The notes under the pieces were generated by a model. It did not search any database. It was not told where the DNA came from and saw only the letters and a program-made list of their open reading frames with translations. A program made the position numbers and the translations under genes. Positions 8,565-15,635 of a stretch of DNA of 64,000 nt are shown here, piece by piece (the stretch's first letter is position 1; every line of letters begins with the position of its first letter). This DNA is from Pedobacter africanus (GTDB lineage: Bacteria; Bacteroidota; Bacteroidia; Sphingobacteriales; Sphingobacteriaceae): the NCBI RefSeq assembly GCF_900176535.1, contig NZ_FWXT01000001.1:2790001-2854000 (forward strand), given 5' to 3'.

Positions 8565-9335
8565 ATGAGTACAGGAAATATGAACTTAACGCTGAAAGTT
8601 TGGCGTCAGAAAAATAACAGGACCAAAGGTGCTTTGGTGGATTATAAGGTGTCTGATATTTCGCCTGATATGTCTTTTTTAGAGATGTTCGATGTGCTGA
8701 ACGAGCAGCTGATCAATAAGGGCGAGGAGCCTATTGTGTTTGATCACGATTGCCGTGAAGGTATCTGCGGAATGTGTTCCATGTTCATTAATGGCAGACC
8801 GCATGGTCCTAAAGACCTGGTAACGACCTGCCAGTTGCACATGCGTTCATTTAAGGATGGCGATACGATTGTGGTTGAGCCATGGAGGGCGAAAGCTTTC
8901 CCGGTAATTAAAGATTTAACAGTAGACAGAACTGCATTTGACAGGGTGATTGCCGCAGGTGGTTTCATTTCGGTAAATACCGGTAATGCACAGGATGCGA
9001 ATAACCTGCCGATCCCTAAGATTCAGGCTGATGCTGCTTTTGAAGCTGCGGCCTGCATTGGCTGCGGGGCCTGTGTAGCCACCTGTAAAAATGCATCGGC
9101 TATGCTGTTTGTTTCTGCAAAAGTATCCCAGTTGGCATTGCTGCCGCAAGGACAGCCGGAGCGCTACCGCAGGGTACAGAGTATGGTTGCGCAAATGGAT
9201 GCGGAAGGTTTTGGTAACTGTACCAATACGGGAGCTTGTGAAGCGGAATGCCCTAAAGGCATCTCGTTAGAGAACATTGCCCGTATGAACCGGGATTTTT
9301 ATTCTGCAAAATTTGTATCTGAGGAAGATATTTAA
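8565..9335 (+). CDS. sdhB: Succinate dehydrogenase/fumarate reductase iron-sulfur subunit
   Basis: The electron-transfer subunit, 256 residues. The N-terminal plant-type ferredoxin domain binds [2Fe-2S] through CREGICGMC and a later cysteine in TTCQLH. The C-terminal domain carries CIGCGACVATC and CTNTGACEAECPKG for the [4Fe-4S] and [3Fe-4S] clusters. It links the flavoprotein to the heme anchor. It is the last gene of the operon, closed by a strong hairpin 34 bases past the stop. Confidence 0.96.
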   Translation: MSTGNMNLTLKVWRQKNNRTKGALVDYKVSDISPDMSFLEMFDVLNEQLINKGEEPIVFDHDCREGICGMCSMFINGRPHGPKDLVTTCQLHMRSFKDGDTIVVEPWRAKAFPVIKDLTVDRTAFDRVIAAGGFISVNTGNAQDANNLPIPKIQADAAFEAAACIGCGACVATCKNASAMLFVSAKVSQLALLPQGQPERYRRVQSMVAQMDAEGFGNCTNTGACEAECPKGISLENIARMNRDFYSAKFVSEEDI

Positions 9336-9368
9336 TAGTTTTATAGCACCGAGACAAGGTGCCACATT

Positions 9369-9401
9369 GCAAAAAGCCAGCTATATCAGCTGGCTTTTTG
9401 C
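9369..9401. terminator. Bidirectional terminator between sdhB and the M56 gene
   Basis: A perfect 14-bp stem: GCAAAAAGCCAGCT (9369-9382) and AGCTGGCTTTTTGC (9388-9401), with a 5-base loop. It has an A-run on one side and a T-run on the other, so it can serve both convergent transcripts. Confidence 0.9.
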
Positions 9402-9434
9402 GGTTTTTGTGGTTTGGTTATGAAAGCGCGTTGT

Positions 9435-11489
9435 TTATTCTTTTTCGGAGCCTGTTACTACGACTTCTTTAAGGTTTACGGGCTTACCTGTTTTTGTGGT
9501 GATCAGGATAACCCCATTTGCGGCTTTGGCGCCATATAATGCACTGGCCGCTGCATCTTTCAGTATGGTTACGGATTCAATATTATCAGGCACCATACTG
9601 CTCATATAGTTGCCGCTTACCGGGGTACCGTCAACCACATAGAGGGGATTGGCTGACCCGGTGCCACTAAGCGATATCAGGTTTCCTTTTTCGTCCCTGA
9701 AGCTGATCCCATTGCCCGGTCTGCGCAGTTGCAGGCTACCGGTTTTTAGCTGGGTTGGAGGGGTGTTTGCTTCGCCCAGGCTAAAGCTGATAGGAATATT
9801 ATACTTTACACGTACAGCTTTGCCCCCTTGTGTTCCAGGTACCCACCTCGGAGATGCCTTAATCACCCTTACGGCCTCTTCATCAGTACCGCTGCCCAGT
9901 TTTCTTTCTACCCGGATCCCGGTTAACTCCCCATCTGTCTCGACGATGAAGGAAAGAAATACTTTGCCTTGTATTTTATTCTTTTTGGCTTCTTCAGGGT
10001 ATTTTATCTCGCCTTTCAGATATTTGTAGAAGTTGGTCATCCCTCCTGGAAAAGTAGGTTGTGTTTCAATAGAAACAAAATCGTAGATTTTTGAAGCATC
10101 GTAGGAGCCATTGTTTCCTACTACCTGTGGTCCCTTATAGCCGGTAATAAAGATATCGTTGAGGGAGGTATAGCCTTTTACCGAAGCCGGTCCCAGTTTT
10201 TCAGTAGTTCCAACCCCGTCGCTCAGGTAAAAGATGAACCTAATGGCATAACTGCCATTTTTAATAGACTCAAAGCCCGGAAAAGCCAAAACAACACGCA
10301 TTACTTCGGCATCACATCCTCCGCCTAATTTTTTAGCAATACCAAGATCTTCTATTGCTCCATCCTTAATTTTGAAGCGGATAATGGTATTGCCCTGAAT
10401 GTTGTTTTTATGTGCCTCGGCAGGATACCGGGTCGTCATTTTTAGGTACCTGTAGAAGGCGTCCCAGGAGGCATCGTTTTTATAAGTCATATCTCCGGAC
10501 TCAGTAGGCAGGCCGGTTTTCAGTACCCGGCTTTGGCGGCTTTTTATATCCGGAACTGTAATTTTGCTGACCTGCGGAATAATAGCTTCATTAACTACTT
10601 CTTTAACTACCTCTACAGGATTGTTCAGAGGGATTTCATCTGCGATGTCCTGGATCTTTTGGTTGTCTCTGATGGTTGCCGATGACAAAAGCAGTGTTAT
10701 GGCAAACAGGGGCAGGAACAGACCGTATTTCAGAAATACGGTTCTTTTTGAACGTTGTTTATGTAACATAAAAATTCTTTTTTTAATCAGAGACTTATTG
10801 AAAAAACTATTGGTAAGGGTGCTGGAAGAAACACCAAAAGCATTGCTGAGCAACAAGAGCGCGTATTCTTTTTTATCGCCCTGAAATTCCGCCGCAGCTT
10901 CATCTGCGAGGTATTCATGGATATTCTTTACGGCGCGCTTATAGGCATAAATAACCGGGTTGAACCAGGTAAACAGGCTCAGCAGTTCAAAGAAGATGAC
11001 ATCCAGACTGTGAAGCTGGCGCATGTGTACCTCCTCGTGCCTGTTGATGGTTTGTACCTGTGGAAGGTTTGCGTCCACCTTTTTGCGGTTAAAGAAGGAG
11101 AATGCCGATCCTGGTCCTCCCTGTTTCAGCAGCATACTTACCGAGCTGAGTTGCCAGATCAGTTTGCCGGCAAAAATGAGTACACCGAGGACATAAATAA
11201 AGACGATAACATTGCCGGGACTAAAGTGGTCTGTTGCTGCCGGCTCAACAATCACCTGGGTCATGAAAGTGTTTACTTGTGCCACGCCCACATATACCGG
11301 TTCGGCCACGGGTTGTTTACTGAACCATTCGAACCTTAAAAAAGGAATCGCCAGGGAAAGAAGCCCGGCAGAAACCAGGTAAATCCGGTTCAGGGTAAAA
11401 TAAGTTTCCTTGTCTAACAATAACTTATAGAAGCCATAAAATACGATGAGGTAGATGTTGACTTGCAGGATGTAATGTGCGGTACTCAT
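9435..11489 (-). CDS. BlaR1-like M56 metallopeptidase fused to two TonB C-terminal domains and a plug domain
   Basis: A 684-residue membrane protein. Three hydrophobic segments (about 5-22, 36-52, 93-112) precede the gluzincin motif HEEVH (151-155) with a likely third zinc ligand E192 in HEYLADE; a last membrane segment lies at about 254-270. In BlaR1/MecR1 this protease transmits a signal that removes the BlaI repressor, and a blaI-like gene overlaps this one by 4 bp. The periplasmic part is unusual. It has two TonB C-terminal-like domains (about 340-430 and 480-575, the second with YPEEAKKNKIQGKV), a TonB-receptor plug-like domain (about 595-665, LKDAAASALYGAKAANGV), and a final LKEVVVTG (673-680) resembling the linker before receptor plugs. 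No barrel follows. The ligand is unknown. Confidence 0.85.
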   Translation of the reverse strand: MSTAHYILQVNIYLIVFYGFYKLLLDKETYFTLNRIYLVSAGLLSLAIPFLRFEWFSKQPVAEPVYVGVAQVNTFMTQVIVEPAATDHFSPGNVIVFIYVLGVLIFAGKLIWQLSSVSMLLKQGGPGSAFSFFNRKKVDANLPQVQTINRHEEVHMRQLHSLDVIFFELLSLFTWFNPVIYAYKRAVKNIHEYLADEAAAEFQGDKKEYALLLLSNAFGVSSSTLTNSFFNKSLIKKRIFMLHKQRSKRTVFLKYGLFLPLFAITLLLSSATIRDNQKIQDIADEIPLNNPVEVVKEVVNEAIIPQVSKITVPDIKSRQSRVLKTGLPTESGDMTYKNDASWDAFYRYLKMTTRYPAEAHKNNIQGNTIIRFKIKDGAIEDLGIAKKLGGGCDAEVMRVVLAFPGFESIKNGSYAIRFIFYLSDGVGTTEKLGPASVKGYTSLNDIFITGYKGPQVVGNNGSYDASKIYDFVSIETQPTFPGGMTNFYKYLKGEIKYPEEAKKNKIQGKVFLSFIVETDGELTGIRVERKLGSGTDEEAVRVIKASPRWVPGTQGGKAVRVKYNIPISFSLGEANTPPTQLKTGSLQLRRPGNGISFRDEKGNLISLSGTGSANPLYVVDGTPVSGNYMSSMVPDNIESVTILKDAAASALYGAKAANGVILITTKTGKPVNLKEVVVTGSEKE

Positions 11490-11863
11490 CTTGGTCTGTT
11501 TTTAATTTTGTTAATCATTTTAAGGATTTCATCCACATCGCTCAGGTCGAGCTTTTCTTCTTTCACAAAAAAGGAGAACATGCTTTCCACAGAGTTTTCG
11601 AAATATCCATCGAGCAGTTTTTCTGTAGCATGACGCTTATAGTCTTCCCTGGTGATAAGTGGATAGTATTGGTGCGACTTGCCGAAGGCCTCATGTCCGA
11701 TAAAGCCTTTGGTTTCCAGGATCCTGATAATAGTAGATACGGTATTATAGGCTGGCTTTGGCTCTGGCAGAAAATCCATCACCTCTTTAACGAAACCCTT
11801 TTCTATTTGCCATAGAATTTGCATGATCTGTTCTTCTGCCTTTGTTAGGTCCTTTATTTCCAT
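11486..11863 (-). CDS. BlaI/MecI/CopY-family transcriptional repressor
   Basis: A 125-residue winged-helix regulator. The N-terminal region has LTKAEEQIMQILWQIEKGFV and the recognition part TVSTIIRILETKGFIGHEA, both typical of BlaI/MecI. The C-terminal half is the dimerisation helix region. In this family a dimer binds a palindrome and is inactivated when the partner M56 protease is stimulated; the M56 gene follows with an ATGA overlap. Two palindromes with identical half-sites lie 65-104 bases upstream of the start, consistent with autoregulation. The context does not show a beta-lactamase, so the targets probably differ from those of the resistance systems. Confidence 0.92.
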   Translation of the reverse strand: MEIKDLTKAEEQIMQILWQIEKGFVKEVMDFLPEPKPAYNTVSTIIRILETKGFIGHEAFGKSHQYYPLITREDYKRHATEKLLDGYFENSVESMFSFFVKEEKLDLSDVDEILKMINKIKNRPR

Positions 11864-11927
11864 ATTTAGTTTTGTATTGTCAGTTTCATCCGTTAATTAT
11901 ATCGTATAACGCGTATTTTACGGTATA

Positions 11928-11967
11928 ACTAAAGATTTAGTATAAACTTATAACTAATATTTTAGTT
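11928..11967 (-). promoter_or_regulatory. Paired operator-like palindromes ACTAA-N4-TTAGT upstream of blaI
   Basis: Two palindromes share the same half-sites and spacer: ACTAA-AGAT-TTAGT (11928-11941) and ACTAA-TATT-TTAGT (11953-11966, extended by one flanking A and T). Their centres are 25 bp apart. They sit directly upstream of the BlaI-family gene, so they are the natural candidates for its binding sites. Confidence 0.55.
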
Positions 11968-11982
11968 TTCAAAATATTTTTC

Positions 11983-12009
11983 AAAAAAAATGGCGGTATC
12001 CACCGCCAT
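11983..12009 (-). terminator. Terminator of the 57-residue gene
   Basis: ATGGCGGT (11990-11997) and ACCGCCAT (12002-12009) form a perfect 8-bp stem with a 4-base loop. On the minus strand it is followed by eight T residues. It separates the small upstream gene from the blaI operator region. Confidence 0.8.
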
Positions 12010-12051
12010 ATCCAATTATTAACTAAACTAAATTTATGATAGAATCCTCTA

Positions 12052-12225
12052 TTACCTAGAGAATGGATTTGCTATTTTAATGAGGGATGCCTTTGCTGGC
12101 TTTTTGGCTGCAAACTCTTCATTCTGGTCCTGATTGCTGCTGCCTGCAGCAAATGTCAATAGCATCATGATAAAGACAGGGATCAATAACAATAAAAATG
12201 GTGATGTATTTGCCAGGGTTTTCAT
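12052..12225 (-). CDS. Small hydrophobic protein upstream of blaI, 57 residues
   Basis: An ATG at 12225 opens 57 codons ending in TAA at 12052-12054. The protein begins MKTLANTSPF, has a long hydrophobic stretch (about residues 10-27, rich in Leu, Ile, Met and Phe), then a short polar tail with acidic and lysine residues. This looks like a signal peptide or single-span membrane peptide with a tail of about 30 residues. Its own terminator 43 bases past the stop supports a real transcript. It lies on the same strand as, and just upstream of, the blaI-M56 pair, but the terminator separates them. I do not recognise a named family and infer no function. Confidence 0.55.
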   Translation of the reverse strand: MKTLANTSPFLLLLIPVFIMMLLTFAAGSSNQDQNEEFAAKKPAKASLIKIANPFSR

Positions 12226-12493
12226 AGTTGTATATTTTTATTTGTGGTTGTTTTTTTGTTCAGGAACTTCTCGTCCCTGTTTGATGAAACAAATAGAACC
12301 ATAAAAAAAATGCTGCTAAAATGTTTTAGACCAAGTGCATAATATCCTAGATAAACGGTTAAAATGAATAGTTTTGTAGTTAAAGCCTCCGTTTGGCCCG
12401 TTCGTATAAGAAAAAAGCCAGTTGGTCGAAAGCAGCTGCTTTAAAATAATTAGATTGGTGTAATTTGAATGCGATTATAAAAAGAGATTTTTA
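12226..12493. other. Intergenic region before the LytS-type kinase
   Basis: A gene-free stretch of 268 bases. It holds a -7 match TAGTTTTG (12369-12376) and a perfect 14-base palindrome AAAGCAGCTGCTTT (12429-12442). I see no further gene or repeat. Confidence 0.5.
12369..12376 (+). promoter_or_regulatory. -7 element TAGTTTTG for the LytS/LytTR operon
   Basis: A full TAnnTTTG match 117 bases before the kinase start at 12494, implying a leader of roughly 110 bases that would include the palindrome at 12429-12442. No TTG at -33 is evident. Confidence 0.35.
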
Positions 12494-13528
12494 ATGAAAG
12501 GTAAAGGCCCCCTTGTTGTACATCTGTTCTTTTGGCTCATTATTTTGGCCATATTGCTTTGGGATACCTTTAGTGGAAACCAGGCCCCTTCGCGCTATGA
12601 GGTGGCCGTTAAGCTGGGTTACTTTGCAGTGATCAATCTTTCTATCTTTTACATCAATTACACCTTATTGATCCCTATTTTGATAGAGCAGAAGAAACGG
12701 TATGGATTATATGTACTTTCCATTTGCCTGTTGATTGCCGTTATGGTCATCATCAAGACGGTTGTAGCCAGTCTGAACAGCGATTTCTTTCTGTCTTATT
12801 TCAGTCCGGATACCGGACAGATCGAATATTACGAGATCACCAAATATGTGATATTTGCCATTTTTGTATCGGGCTTTTTTGTGGTCGTAAGTGCGCTTTT
12901 AAAGTTTGCCATCGACTGGTTTGGGAGCGAGCGGATACAGCGCGACCTGGTCAGTGAAAAACGCGACATGGAGCTGCAGTTCCTCAAATCCCAGTTGAAC
13001 CCGCATTTTCTGTTCAACTCTTTAAATAATATCTATTCACTGGCTTATCAGAAATCAGATAAAACGGCAGATGCGATTCTGAAACTCTCAGAGATCATGC
13101 GTTACATGATCTATGAAAGTAATGATAGCTGGGTTTCATTGAGCAAGGAGATTACCTATGTGCAAAGTTATATTGAACTGCAAAAGCTGCGGTTTAAGGA
13201 TGGAGCGGCAGTGGAATTTACCGTTAACGGTGAAATAGACGATCAGCCGGTGGTACCGCTGATCCTGATCTCTTTTGTGGAGAACGCATTTAAGCATGGC
13301 GTAGCCAATGACCCTAAGGACCCCATCCGCATCAATATCATCGCCAACCAGAAAATATTGCATTTCAGCATCAGTAATAAAAAGAACAAACACAACAAGG
13401 ACCAGATGGGCGGAGTAGGTTTGAACAATGTGGAACGCAGGCTGCAGCTGCTTTATCCGGAGCGATATAAATTAAATATTGTAAATTCGGCTACTCATTA
13501 TACCAGTGAATTAATGCTAGATATATGA
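12494..13528 (+). CDS. LytS/YehU-type sensor histidine kinase
   Basis: A 344-residue membrane kinase. Four hydrophobic segments (about 8-24, 42-63, 71-91, 116-139) form the sensor part, which has no large extracellular domain. A short coiled linker leads to the His_kinase domain with LKSQLNPHFLFNSLNNI, phosphoacceptor H171. An HATPase-like domain follows with the N-box VENAFKHGV and a G-box GGVGLNNVERRL. It phosphorylates the LytTR regulator whose gene overlaps its stop by 4 bases (ATGA). The stimulus is unknown. The first ATG of the frame is used, with an AT-rich upstream region. Confidence 0.93.
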   Translation: MKGKGPLVVHLFFWLIILAILLWDTFSGNQAPSRYEVAVKLGYFAVINLSIFYINYTLLIPILIEQKKRYGLYVLSICLLIAVMVIIKTVVASLNSDFFLSYFSPDTGQIEYYEITKYVIFAIFVSGFFVVVSALLKFAIDWFGSERIQRDLVSEKRDMELQFLKSQLNPHFLFNSLNNIYSLAYQKSDKTADAILKLSEIMRYMIYESNDSWVSLSKEITYVQSYIELQKLRFKDGAAVEFTVNGEIDDQPVVPLILISFVENAFKHGVANDPKDPIRINIIANQKILHFSISNKKNKHNKDQMGGVGLNNVERRLQLLYPERYKLNIVNSATHYTSELMLDI

Positions 13529-14274
13529 CAAAGTTAAAATGTATTGCGGTTGATGATGAGCCGCTGGCGCTTGATATTATAGAGGACTACGTTTCTAAAG
13601 TCCCCTTTCTGGAATTAGTTAAACGTACAGAAAACGCTATTGAGGCTTTGCAAATGGTACAGGCCGGTGGTGTGGATATTGTGTTTCTGGATATACAGAT
13701 GCCGGAACTGACGGGAATCCAGTTTTTAAAGATTGCCACCGGAAAAGCAGATTATATTTTAACAACGGCCTATTCTCAGTATGCGCTGGAAAGTTATGAC
13801 CTGAATGTTTCGGATTATTTATTAAAACCCATTGCTTTCGACCGCTTTTATAAGGCTGTAGAAAAGGTACACAATAAAACAAAGGCGTCGGCACCGGTAG
13901 AAACCATTCAAACATTTCTAGCACCTGTTCCCGCGGCTGTCCCGGTTAACCCGGTACAGGACTTTATTTTTGTGAAAACAGAGCATAAAATCCAGAAGAT
14001 CGAGCTGGATGATATTCTTTACATAGAGGGCTTGAAGGATTACATCTCCATTTTTACCAAAACAGAAAGGGTGATCACTTTACAGAATATGAAAAAGATG
14101 GATGAGACCCTGCCTAAGGGACAGTTCATCAGGGTGCACAAATCCTATATCATCGCACTCGATAAAATTGAAAGTATAGAGCGGAGCCGGATCAGTATAG
14201 GCGATAAGATCATCCCGATAGGAGATACCTACAGGGACGAGTTTTTTAGACATATAGACAATAAGAATATTTAA
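13525..14274 (+). CDS. LytTR-family response regulator
   Basis: A 249-residue DNA-binding regulator paired with the preceding kinase. The receiver domain (about 4-120) shows the acidic pair in VDDEP, phosphoacceptor D56 in FLDIQMP, and the late lysine in YLLKPI. A proline-rich linker of about 25 residues leads to a LytTR domain (about 145-245) with DILYIEGLKDYISI and FIRVHKSYI, the beta-strand DNA-binding fold of LytR/AlgR. Its 3' end overlaps the convergent plsC gene by 4 bases, so no terminator separates the two. Confidence 0.94.
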   Translation: MTKLKCIAVDDEPLALDIIEDYVSKVPFLELVKRTENAIEALQMVQAGGVDIVFLDIQMPELTGIQFLKIATGKADYILTTAYSQYALESYDLNVSDYLLKPIAFDRFYKAVEKVHNKTKASAPVETIQTFLAPVPAAVPVNPVQDFIFVKTEHKIQKIELDDILYIEGLKDYISIFTKTERVITLQNMKKMDETLPKGQFIRVHKSYIIALDKIESIERSRISIGDKIIPIGDTYRDEFFRHIDNKNI

Positions 14275-15026
14275 AGCGATTGTGCAGGTTTAACCTGGTT
14301 TAGCTTTACCCTAATTGCATTTTCTGCTTCGAGTACAATTTCCTCGGGGTTTTTGCCGCTAATGTCGAGCGGTTTCAACACTGTCCAGCGTAGTTTTTCG
14401 CCAAAACTCAGGGGATATGCGCCGTACCTTACCAGTTTCCATGAGTTTTCGATGGCTACCGGTACGATGAGTGCATTGGGTACAACTTTAAGCAGAGTGG
14501 CAATGCCGCCCACCTGGAAAGCTTTCATCCGTCCGTCTTTGGCCCGGGTGCCTTCGGCAAAGATCATGGCCGACCAGTTTTTTTCTTTCATCCTCCGGCC
14601 TAGTTTAATGAGTTCAGACACGGCTTGTTTGCTGTCCTTCCGGTCGATATTCGCACCTCCGCCATACTTAAGGTTGTAGGAGATGGAGGGAATGCCCTTG
14701 GTAAGTTCAATTTTAGAGATGAATTTTACATGATATTTCCTCAGGAACCAGATCAGTGCCGGAATGTCGTACATGCTCTGGTGATTGGCCACGAATATAA
14801 TCGGCCTGCCGGTTGGCAGTTCCTGCTTGTTCTGAAAACTGACAGAGGAACCCATCAGCAGGTCGCTGTAGGTAAGAAAAAAGTTCAGTACATCAACGGA
14901 GGCCTTATGTGCATTGTATCCCAAAAACCGGTAACAGAGCCATTGTATGGGATGGAAAATGAGGAGCACCAATCCGAAAAAGACATAAAAAACGGGACTG
15001 AAGATGTATCCTAAAAACTTATTCAT
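14271..15026 (-). CDS. plsC: 1-acyl-sn-glycerol-3-phosphate acyltransferase
   Basis: The second acylation step in phosphatidic acid synthesis at the inner membrane. The 251 residues begin with a hydrophobic anchor (about 8-30). The acyltransferase motif I is NHQSMYD with H82 and D87 (HX4D), and motif III is FAEGTRAKDG near residue 155. Related enzymes can instead acylate lysophospholipids or ornithine lipids, so the exact acceptor is inferred. It is the last gene of a minus-strand run (two barrel receptors, Nudix, plsC; gaps 15, 34 and 20 bases). Confidence 0.88.
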   Translation of the reverse strand: MNKFLGYIFSPVFYVFFGLVLLIFHPIQWLCYRFLGYNAHKASVDVLNFFLTYSDLLMGSSVSFQNKQELPTGRPIIFVANHQSMYDIPALIWFLRKYHVKFISKIELTKGIPSISYNLKYGGGANIDRKDSKQAVSELIKLGRRMKEKNWSAMIFAEGTRAKDGRMKAFQVGGIATLLKVVPNALIVPVAIENSWKLVRYGAYPLSFGEKLRWTVLKPLDISGKNPEEIVLEAENAIRVKLNQVKPAQSL

Positions 15027-15046
15027 GGTCGATAATGGAATAGTGG

Positions 15047-15601
15047 TTACAAATGGTTTTCCTGGATTAATATTTTCGTCCTTAAGATGGCGGCTACGCT
15101 GATGCTGTCGGTAATTTCGCCGCTGATCACCATGTGGTAGGCTTCTTCAAAGGGGAGTTTGCGCAGGCTGAGCTGTTCGGTTTCTTCGGGAGCGGCCTCT
15201 CCCTGGCTTAACCCCCGTGCAATATAGATGATGGCCAATTCATTGCTTACGGAATTAGACAGGTGCATGCGCTGTATTTCTATCCATTCTGCAGCGTGTA
15301 GCCCTGTTTCTTCCATTAACTCACGCTGGGCACTTTCCAGCGGGTCTGATTCAAGTGGCCCTCCGCCTTCAGGAATCTCCCAGCTGTAGGCTTTTAGCGG
15401 GAAGCGGTATTGACCTACCAGCCAGGTGTTGTGGTGTTCGTCGAGCACCATAATGCCTATGGCATAGTTTTTAAAATGAACCTCTCCGTATATGCCCTTA
15501 CCGCCGGAGGGGTTGATCACATTGTGCTCTGTCAGGCCGATCCAGTTGTTTTCATAGATCTTGTGGCTGTCTATCGTTACCCAGGGATTATGCTCTTCCA
15601 T
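15047..15601 (-). CDS. Nudix hydrolase, ADP-ribose pyrophosphatase type
   Basis: A 184-residue Nudix protein. The catalytic helix is visible in GGGPLESDPLESAQRELMEE: the REL-EE-GL core is intact, but one extra residue separates the first glutamate from RE compared with the textbook GX5EX7REUXEEXGU spacing. The preceding SWEIPEGGG and the overall length resemble ADP-sugar hydrolases, which clear ADP-ribose or similar nucleotides. The substrate cannot be read from sequence. It lies 20 bases before plsC and 34 bases after the barrel receptor on the same strand. Confidence 0.85.
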   Translation of the reverse strand: MEEHNPWVTIDSHKIYENNWIGLTEHNVINPSGGKGIYGEVHFKNYAIGIMVLDEHHNTWLVGQYRFPLKAYSWEIPEGGGPLESDPLESAQRELMEETGLHAAEWIEIQRMHLSNSVSNELAIIYIARGLSQGEAAPEETEQLSLRKLPFEEAYHMVISGEITDSISVAAILRTKILIQENHL

Positions 15602-15635
15602 GGGCGCAATATACGAATTTCTGGTTTCAGCACCG

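Noticed and set aside
11867..11874. TAGTTTTG match on the plus strand at the blaI start
   Set aside because: It points to no plus-strand gene for over 600 bases and lies before a region of minus-strand features; probably chance.
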